Shown here one piece after another: positions 42,051-47,103 of a DNA stretch of 47,103 nt; within the stretch, counting starts at the first letter, position 1; the number at the start of each line of letters is the position of its first letter. The translations under genes and the position numbers were made by a program. This DNA comes from Desulfitobacterium_A sp034927245 (GTDB taxonomy: Bacteria; Bacillota; Desulfitobacteriia; Desulfitobacteriales; Desulfitobacteriaceae), in contig NZ_JAYFQK010000031.1 of NCBI RefSeq assembly GCF_034927245.1, positions 1 through 47,103 on the forward strand, written 5' to 3'. Under the pieces are notes generated by a model, which was given only the letters and a program-made list of their open reading frames with translations, made no database searches and was not told the DNA's origin.

Positions 42051-43685
42051 ATGAAAGTAGATTTACCGATAAAAAATAAAGCCGCATACTCCACTATCGG
42101 TTCCCTGGCACTGGGCGTAAACACTGTAACTGATATGGTCAAACTGACCATGGGACCGATGGGTAAAAATGTGCTGATCGAAAGGGGCAACCTCTGTCCC
42201 ACGGTTACCAAAGACGGCGTCACCGTCGCCCAAAGCATGGTTTTTAAAAACCCGCTGATCGCCGCTGGTGCTGCCATCTGTAAGGATGTCTCCAGCCGCA
42301 CCGACGCCGAGGCGGGCGATGGTACCACTACCTCGCTAGTATTGCTGCAAAGCATACTCAATGCCGGCATCCGCCTGATAGCCGCCGGCTATAGTCCGGT
42401 CGATCTGAGTGTAGGAATGTTCGCCGCCCTGGAGGATGCGATAGCGGAATTGACTGCGCTGAGCATCCCTATCACCTCCGCGAAAATGCTGATCCAAACG
42501 GCAACCCTCTCTGCCAAGGACGAGGAAATCGGCGGGATGATCGCCGAATGCATGGAAAAGGTCGGGCTTGATATCAAGATTACTGTGAAGCAGAGCCACC
42601 GACAAAATACTTTTATCGAGATCACTCAAGGGCTAGAGTTGACCAAGGGCTTTATCTCCCCTACCCTAATCGGCAAGGGCGAGGGGCGGACCTGCGAGCT
42701 GGAAGACGCCTATCTGCTGCTGCACAGCGGCAAGGTGGATGATCTTAATGCCATAGAAAAAATCCTAGATTTCTGCACCAATAACAAAAAGAGCCTGCTA
42801 ATCATCGCCGGCGAGCTCAGCCGGGAGTTGCTCTCCCGGCTCAAGGAGATCAATAAGCAGGGAACCGTGGCAGTTACCGCCGTTCAGGCGCCTGGCGGCG
42901 GCATGGTAAGGCTTGATATCCTGAGCGATATCGCCATCTATACCGGCTCTTCAGTTTTCGATCCCATGTTCGGCAATGATCTTTCACACATCGCTTCCAA
43001 ACAACTGGGCGGTGCCGAGAGGATTGCGGTCAGCGGCGGCAATACCCTCATCACCGGCGGCAAAGGAGATCCGGAACAGATCAAAAGCCGGATGGAGCAG
43101 ATCAAGATACTGCTAAGTGGCAAAAACAGCGCCGCGGAAAGAACAAGCCTGGAAAGCCGTTTGACGATGCTCAACGGCGCTGTCGCAGTCATCCAGGTAG
43201 GCGGTAGCACGGAAGCCGAGATGAAAGAGCGAAAATACCGGGTTGAAGACGCGATTGGTGCCGCCACCGCCGGACTGAGAGGCGGAGTTTTGCCCGGTGG
43301 CGGCAAGGCCTTTTGGTGGGCGGCAGAGCAGCTGCAAAGTAAGCTGGCACTCAAGAAGCTCCCTGAGGACATAAAACAGGGCTATGAGATCGTCATCGCT
43401 GGTTTGCGGCAGCCGCTACTGCAGATTGTCGCCAATGCTGGTATCGATATCACGCCCTATCTTCATCAGTTCACTCAGGACCAGCCCTGGACGGGCTTTT
43501 CCGTCGTGGATGAGCGAATGCTGGATTTAGCCGCGGCTGGCATCTTAGATCCGTGTATCGTCACGCTGGCAGCGCTCAAAAGCAGCGTCAGCGGTGCTGC
43601 TATGGCCTTGACCTGCGAAACTTTCGTTTCCGAGCCGACAAAAGCACTGGATATGAACAATTATGATTTTGGTAATTTTATATAG
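42051..43685 (+). CDS. cprE: CprE/CprD-like divergent GroEL chaperonin (first)
   Basis: A 544-residue GroEL-family protein that keeps the ATPase motifs: GPMGKNVLI, VTKDGVTVAQ, GDGTTTS (about 89-95), RVEDAIGAA and LDP near 495-500. It lacks the Gly-Met-rich C-terminal tail and is clearly diverged in the apical domain, so it is unlikely to be the housekeeping chaperonin. CprD and CprE of Desulfitobacterium cpr operons are such GroEL-like proteins, presumed to help fold or insert cofactors into the dehalogenase. GGGGGAG precedes the ATG. A cprC-like gene follows after 74 bp. Confidence 0.85.
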   Translation: MKVDLPIKNKAAYSTIGSLALGVNTVTDMVKLTMGPMGKNVLIERGNLCPTVTKDGVTVAQSMVFKNPLIAAGAAICKDVSSRTDAEAGDGTTTSLVLLQSILNAGIRLIAAGYSPVDLSVGMFAALEDAIAELTALSIPITSAKMLIQTATLSAKDEEIGGMIAECMEKVGLDIKITVKQSHRQNTFIEITQGLELTKGFISPTLIGKGEGRTCELEDAYLLLHSGKVDDLNAIEKILDFCTNNKKSLLIIAGELSRELLSRLKEINKQGTVAVTAVQAPGGGMVRLDILSDIAIYTGSSVFDPMFGNDLSHIASKQLGGAERIAVSGGNTLITGGKGDPEQIKSRMEQIKILLSGKNSAAERTSLESRLTMLNGAVAVIQVGGSTEAEMKERKYRVEDAIGAATAGLRGGVLPGGGKAFWWAAEQLQSKLALKKLPEDIKQGYEIVIAGLRQPLLQIVANAGIDITPYLHQFTQDQPWTGFSVVDERMLDLAAAGILDPCIVTLAALKSSVSGAAMALTCETFVSEPTKALDMNNYDFGNFI

Positions 43686-43759
43686 TTAATATTACTGGTC
43701 CAAAGTAAGGTAAAATCCGTGTGAGAGAAGCTTATTTTATGTTTTAAGAGGGTGTATCC

Positions 43760-45091
43760 ATGAAAAAGTATTTCATGCTGATTATCGCCATTATCGTTTT
43801 GATCGCCGCGGCAATCTACGGCAGTTATAACAATCAAATGGACGAGGCCACGGTACTTAAGTATTATCATTCAGCCGCACCGGAGGCCAGTCGCTTCATC
43901 CCTATCACAGATCACACAGCCAGCTATTATGACACCGCCGGCACGCTCGCCGGATATATCGGCGTCAGTAGCAATATTGGTTATTCCGGTCCTGTATTCA
44001 CCGCTACGCTAATCGATACGAAAGGCAATATCACAGCGGTCAAGGTCGTTAACAGTTCGGAAACTCCTGCCTACCTACGTAAGCTCGACGCCGCCGGTTA
44101 TTTTAAACAGTACAACCAAAAAACTGTCACGGATTCCTTGATGCCAAAATACGATATTGATTGCGTATCCGGCGCCACTCTTTCCAGTCGAGCTATCGGC
44201 AACAGCGTTCAGAATGTCGCCCATTCCATCGCCGTCAGCGAACTAGGGCTGAGCCCTGCGAAGGCTAAAATCGACTGGCAATTAGGCGTTAAAGAGATTG
44301 CAATAGCGGCGCTCTTTGTATTGGTACTGATCCTTTCCAGGTTCCCAAAATTCGGCAAATTCCGGCTGGTATTTCTGATCGGCAGCATCGGCATTATGGG
44401 CTTCTGGCTTAATCGTTCTCTTTCGATTTCCCAGATCTCTTCGCTCCTGCTCGGCTATTGGCCCATGCCCCAGACCAATCTGATCTGGTATCTAATACTG
44501 GTCGGAGCTATCGTTCCGGCGCTAGCTAGCGGCAAAAATTTCTATTGCACCTATATATGTCCCTTCTGCGGCCTCCAGGAGGTTACCCACGCGATCAGCC
44601 ATACCAATCTGCCGCTCGGTAAACATTCCAAGTGGATGCGTAAAGGTCGCGATATCCTGCTCTTCACAGTTATATTCATCGCTTTTATCTCCCTGAATCC
44701 CGCCAACGCATCCTATGAGCCTTTCGGCACCATCTTCGGTTTAAACGGTACCAGCACTTTCTGGTATCTGACATTCTTCGTGCTGGTCGCCTCCTTTATC
44801 TTTAGGAGATTCTGGTGCACCGCCTTCTGCCCTGTCGGCGCTTTTCTAGATAAACTGGCCTCGCTCAGCCGTGATATCCGCAAGGCTATTGGCTCCGCGG
44901 ACAAAAACAAGGCCGCCAATGCCGCCGTAAGCAAAAATCGGCCGCAGCGGGAATCAAAAAACGGTGCAGCTCTAAAAATCGAACAAAAAATCAGGTTCTC
45001 TAAAACTGAAATTATAATGTTTGCTTTCTATATCATAATTCTGGCGCTGATCATTGCAGCCATCGTCGAGAATATCACTATCAATATTTAA
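43760..45091 (+). CDS. cprC: CprC/PceC-like NosR/NirI-type membrane flavoprotein
   Basis: A 443-residue membrane protein: an N-terminal membrane anchor, an extracellular FMN-binding domain with the flavinylation motif SGATLSS (Thr140), then five or so membrane segments with two CxxxCP motifs (C263TYIC267P and C353TAFC357P) and a final membrane helix. This is the RdhC layout; PceC carries covalent FMN and has been proposed to transfer electrons from menaquinol to the dehalogenase. GAGGGTG precedes the ATG. In classical operons cprC follows cprA; here it follows a chaperonin. Confidence 0.92.
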   Translation: MKKYFMLIIAIIVLIAAAIYGSYNNQMDEATVLKYYHSAAPEASRFIPITDHTASYYDTAGTLAGYIGVSSNIGYSGPVFTATLIDTKGNITAVKVVNSSETPAYLRKLDAAGYFKQYNQKTVTDSLMPKYDIDCVSGATLSSRAIGNSVQNVAHSIAVSELGLSPAKAKIDWQLGVKEIAIAALFVLVLILSRFPKFGKFRLVFLIGSIGIMGFWLNRSLSISQISSLLLGYWPMPQTNLIWYLILVGAIVPALASGKNFYCTYICPFCGLQEVTHAISHTNLPLGKHSKWMRKGRDILLFTVIFIAFISLNPANASYEPFGTIFGLNGTSTFWYLTFFVLVASFIFRRFWCTAFCPVGAFLDKLASLSRDIRKAIGSADKNKAANAAVSKNRPQRESKNGAALKIEQKIRFSKTEIIMFAFYIIILALIIAAIVENITINI

Positions 45092-45122
45092 AGTAAAATA
45101 CGTTTGGAAAGGAGGCTTCGCG

Positions 45123-46697
45123 ATGGATACCAATACCATAAGCGGTCAGGACGCGCGGCTGGCTTTACTGCGTGGCGTGAATCAAATAGCCAATTGCGTC
45201 AAAAAGACTTTGGGACCTATGGGCAGAAATTGCATCATCGAAAACAAAAACTGGTATTATCCCACCGCTACCAATGACGGCGTTACCATCGCCCAATGCG
45301 TCACCCTGCCCGATAGCTATGAAAACATGGGTGGGCAGCTGCTGTTGCAGGTTGCTGATCAGACCAATGACAGCGTCGGTGACGGCACCACCACCTCCAT
45401 CATCATGGCGCAAAGCCTGATCGAAACCGCGATGAAATATCTGCAAACCGGTTGTGATCAGCGCCTGCTGCTCAAGGGGATGCAAAAAGCTGTGGATTTC
45501 ACCGTGGACTATCTGCAAAAACAAACCATCTCTATCAATACTCCGGCGGAAATAGAGGCCATCGCCACCGTCTCTGGCGGTGAAGAAAAGATTGGCGCCC
45601 TAATCCGATCCGCCTATGAAAAAGTCGGAATGCACGGCGTCATCCAATTGGAATTGGGTGAGCGGCAGGAAACGGTGCTCGATTTTTGTGAAGGGATCAA
45701 ATTTAATAAGGGTTTCATCTCGCCGCAAATGGTCAATGATGTACCACAAAACCGCTCCTTGCTAAAACAGCCCTATATTCTCGTAACCGATGACGAAATC
45801 AATTATATTTATCAGATAACATCTATCCTTGAGAAAATATTTGAAAGCAAGCGCCCGCTGCTAATCATCGCCGAGGATATTTCCGCCGACCTGCTAGCGG
45901 TGCTTTTGCAAAATAGCCTGAAAGGCACCATGGAGATCGTCGTCGTGACCGTGCCCGGCTACGGAGAAAGGCGGCAAGCCTATCTGGACGATATCGCCGT
46001 GATTACCGGTGCTACCGTGGTGGCAGAAGCCAGAGAGCTGTCTTTGGAACAAGCCGACTGTTCAGTCTTAGGCATGGCGGAGAGCATCATTATTGAAAAA
46101 AACGCCACTACCATCATCGGGGGCGCTGGCGATAAAGAACAAATCAAGGCCTATACCGCGGCTCTGGCAGCGCAAATCGAGCTGCGCAACGAAGGCTGGA
46201 CCAAAGACAAGATGTGGGAACGGCTGGGCTGGCTCAAGGGCGGCATCGCCAATATCAAGGTTGGTGCGCCTACGGAGCTGGCGGCCAAGGAGCTGTATTA
46301 CCGCATCGAGGACGCGCTCAATTCCGCCCGGTCTGCTGTCGGAAACGGCATTTTACCCGGCGGCGGTATCGCCTTTCTCGCTGCTGCCGATGAGCTGGCG
46401 CAGCTTACCGCTGCCAGCGAAGAAGAACAATGGGGAATGAATATCGTGCGAGAATCCCTCCGCCGCCCCCTGCTACAGCTGGCTGAGAATTGCGGTAAAA
46501 ACCCCTTTGAGATCTATCATCAAATCCGGGAACTGCCTTCCGGCTATGGTTATGACGCCAAAAATGATGAATACCGGGATATGCTAGCCGCAGGTATTGT
46601 TGACGCAGCAGAGGTCGAAATCCAGATAATGACCAACGCCTTTTCGGTGGCCACTATTCTCCTCTCCACAGATGGGTTGATAGCCTATCAAAGGTAG
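45123..46697 (+). CDS. cprD: CprD/CprE-like divergent GroEL chaperonin (second)
   Basis: A 524-residue GroEL-family protein with LGPMGRNCIIE, GDGTTTS (86-92), RIEDALNSARSAV, ILPGGG and AAGIVD. The otherwise standard TKDG near the nucleotide site reads TNDG, and the Gly-Met tail is absent. It is about as different from the first copy as from ordinary GroEL, so the pair is not a recent duplication. I chose the ATG at 45123 with AAAGGAGG upstream over the longer frame that starts inside cprC. It sits directly after cprC, as cprD does in Desulfitobacterium. Confidence 0.87.
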   Translation: MDTNTISGQDARLALLRGVNQIANCVKKTLGPMGRNCIIENKNWYYPTATNDGVTIAQCVTLPDSYENMGGQLLLQVADQTNDSVGDGTTTSIIMAQSLIETAMKYLQTGCDQRLLLKGMQKAVDFTVDYLQKQTISINTPAEIEAIATVSGGEEKIGALIRSAYEKVGMHGVIQLELGERQETVLDFCEGIKFNKGFISPQMVNDVPQNRSLLKQPYILVTDDEINYIYQITSILEKIFESKRPLLIIAEDISADLLAVLLQNSLKGTMEIVVVTVPGYGERRQAYLDDIAVITGATVVAEARELSLEQADCSVLGMAESIIIEKNATTIIGGAGDKEQIKAYTAALAAQIELRNEGWTKDKMWERLGWLKGGIANIKVGAPTELAAKELYYRIEDALNSARSAVGNGILPGGGIAFLAAADELAQLTAASEEEQWGMNIVRESLRRPLLQLAENCGKNPFEIYHQIRELPSGYGYDAKNDEYRDMLAAGIVDAAEVEIQIMTNAFSVATILLSTDGLIAYQR

Positions 46698-46712
46698 AGC
46701 ATTTATAATGAC

Positions 46713-46997
46713 TTAATATTTTAATTGCTCATCTTCAATAAGATCCCTCAATTTATCAAGATCGTAAATCTTCACATCCTTTCCTTTTTTCTCCATTATG
46801 CCTTCGTTACGAAGATAAGCTAATAATTTACACACCGTTACATAATGGGTTCCCGTTATCTTGGCAATCGCCTTTTGCGATAAATCAACTGTTAACTCAT
46901 AATAGTTATCCACCCGTTTACCATTTTTGAGACAGAGATTATAAAAGAAATTTAATATCCTGGATGTGACCGCGTACGCTAAATGGCGGTGAAAGAC
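46713..46997 (-). pseudogene. cprK: CprK-like CRP/FNR regulator, N-terminally truncated
   Basis: The leftward frame keeps the dimerisation helix (LAYAVTSRILNFFYNLCLKNGK) and the full C-terminal HTH (LTVDLSQKAIAKITGTHYVTVCKLLAYLRNEGIM), as in CprK. Going upstream, the frame meets a stop at 46998-47000 in unrelated sequence. The effector-binding beta-barrel of about 130 residues is missing, and no start fits except an internal GTG at 46913. CprK activates cpr genes after binding a chlorinated phenol, so this remnant cannot sense it. Confidence 0.82.
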
Positions 46998-47103
46998 TTA
47001 GCGCCAAAGGCGCTGATACAAAATGGTGATAATGCAGGAAAAATGACGATAAACGGAGAAAGCCATCCCTTGTAAAAAATGCAAGGAGATGGCTTCTTCA
47101 TCT
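46998..47103. mobile_element. Possible terminal region of an inserted element
   Basis: The CprK frame stops abruptly and is followed by sequence with a perfect small hairpin (AGCGCC-AAA-GGCGCT, 47000-47014), related short words (ATGGCGGTGAAA, ATGGTGATAATG, ATGACGATAAA), and a 12-bp hairpin at 47060-47095. Repeated short words near an end are usual for some insertion sequences (for example IS21-type). The window ends before any transposase, so this is a guess. Confidence 0.3.

Noticed and set aside
42051..46697. Housekeeping groEL or group III (archaeal-type) chaperonins
   Set aside because: Both are group I-like in motif order but diverged, lack the Gly-Met tail and a groES gene, and flank a cprC-like gene.
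40500..46720. CprK dehalobox sites (TTAAT-N4-ATTAA) before cprT, cprC or cprK
   Set aside because: Only partial AT-rich matches are seen (for example near 43684 and 46713); none fits both half-sites.
1..47103. tRNA or rRNA genes
   Set aside because: I noticed no cloverleaf-like or rRNA-like sequence in any intergenic region.

Overview
The window looks like chromosomal DNA of an anaerobic, organohalide-respiration-type Firmicute (Desulfitobacterium/Desulfosporosinus/Dehalobacter relatives). The main reason is a set of genes at 40.6-47.1 kb that matches the accessory genes of cpr/pce reductive dehalogenase operons. Many Fe-S and radical-SAM enzymes, Gram-positive ribosome binding sites and a sigma-54 regulon fit this. 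The genus is an inference.

Layout. (1) 0.1-1.5 kb: a type I-C-like CRISPR array of 21 repeats, read on the minus strand, with no cas genes in the window. (2) 1.7-9.4 kb: a GC-rich Wadjet plasmid-defence operon, jetD-jetA-jetB-jetC, whose last gene ends about 210 bp from the array. (3) 9.6-13.0 kb: a decay zone with two Uma2-family genes (one with an amber stop), a broken surface-protein-like gene, one stray degenerate CRISPR repeat, and a decayed copy of the DUF4173/GyrI-like/ADP-ribosylglycohydrolase block whose intact version lies at 37.6-39.9 kb. (4) 13.0-34 kb: a large redox and lipoate regulon. (5) 34-39.9 kb: DUF3870, CorA, a DUF2975/XRE/DUF4173 group, a GyrI-like gene and an ADP-ribosylglycohydrolase. 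(6) 39.9-40.6 kb: remnants of a recombinase and an OPT transporter. (7) 40.6-47.1 kb: cprT, a YlqD-like gene, cprE, cprC, cprD and a truncated cprK, without cprA or cprB.

The most interesting region is 13-34 kb. Four sites fit the sigma-54 consensus TGGCAY-N5-TTGCA exactly, and each sits in front of a transcription unit: the transporter/molybdo-enzyme operon (leftward, 9 genes), an HdrB-HdrC pair (rightward), a GcvH-like/AhpD-like/three radical-SAM operon (leftward), and an LplA-DUF116 fusion plus a LipT-like flavoprotein (leftward). A GAF-PAS-AAA-Fis sigma-54 activator is encoded in the middle. No other glycine-cleavage or 2-oxoacid dehydrogenase genes are present. I infer a self-contained system: a dedicated lipoyl carrier protein, its own LipS1/LipS2-type lipoate assembly machinery, and redox partners (HdrBC-like, AhpD-like, GlcD/GlcF-like, a Mo/W enzyme with a probable Cys ligand, and a miniature AOR-like protein) serving the oxidation or reduction of an unknown imported substrate.

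The second notable region is the reductive-dehalogenase accessory set that lacks its catalytic subunits. It carries a frameshift in the trigger-factor gene and a decapitated regulator at the window edge. All functional statements rest on reading motifs by eye; no database search was run.
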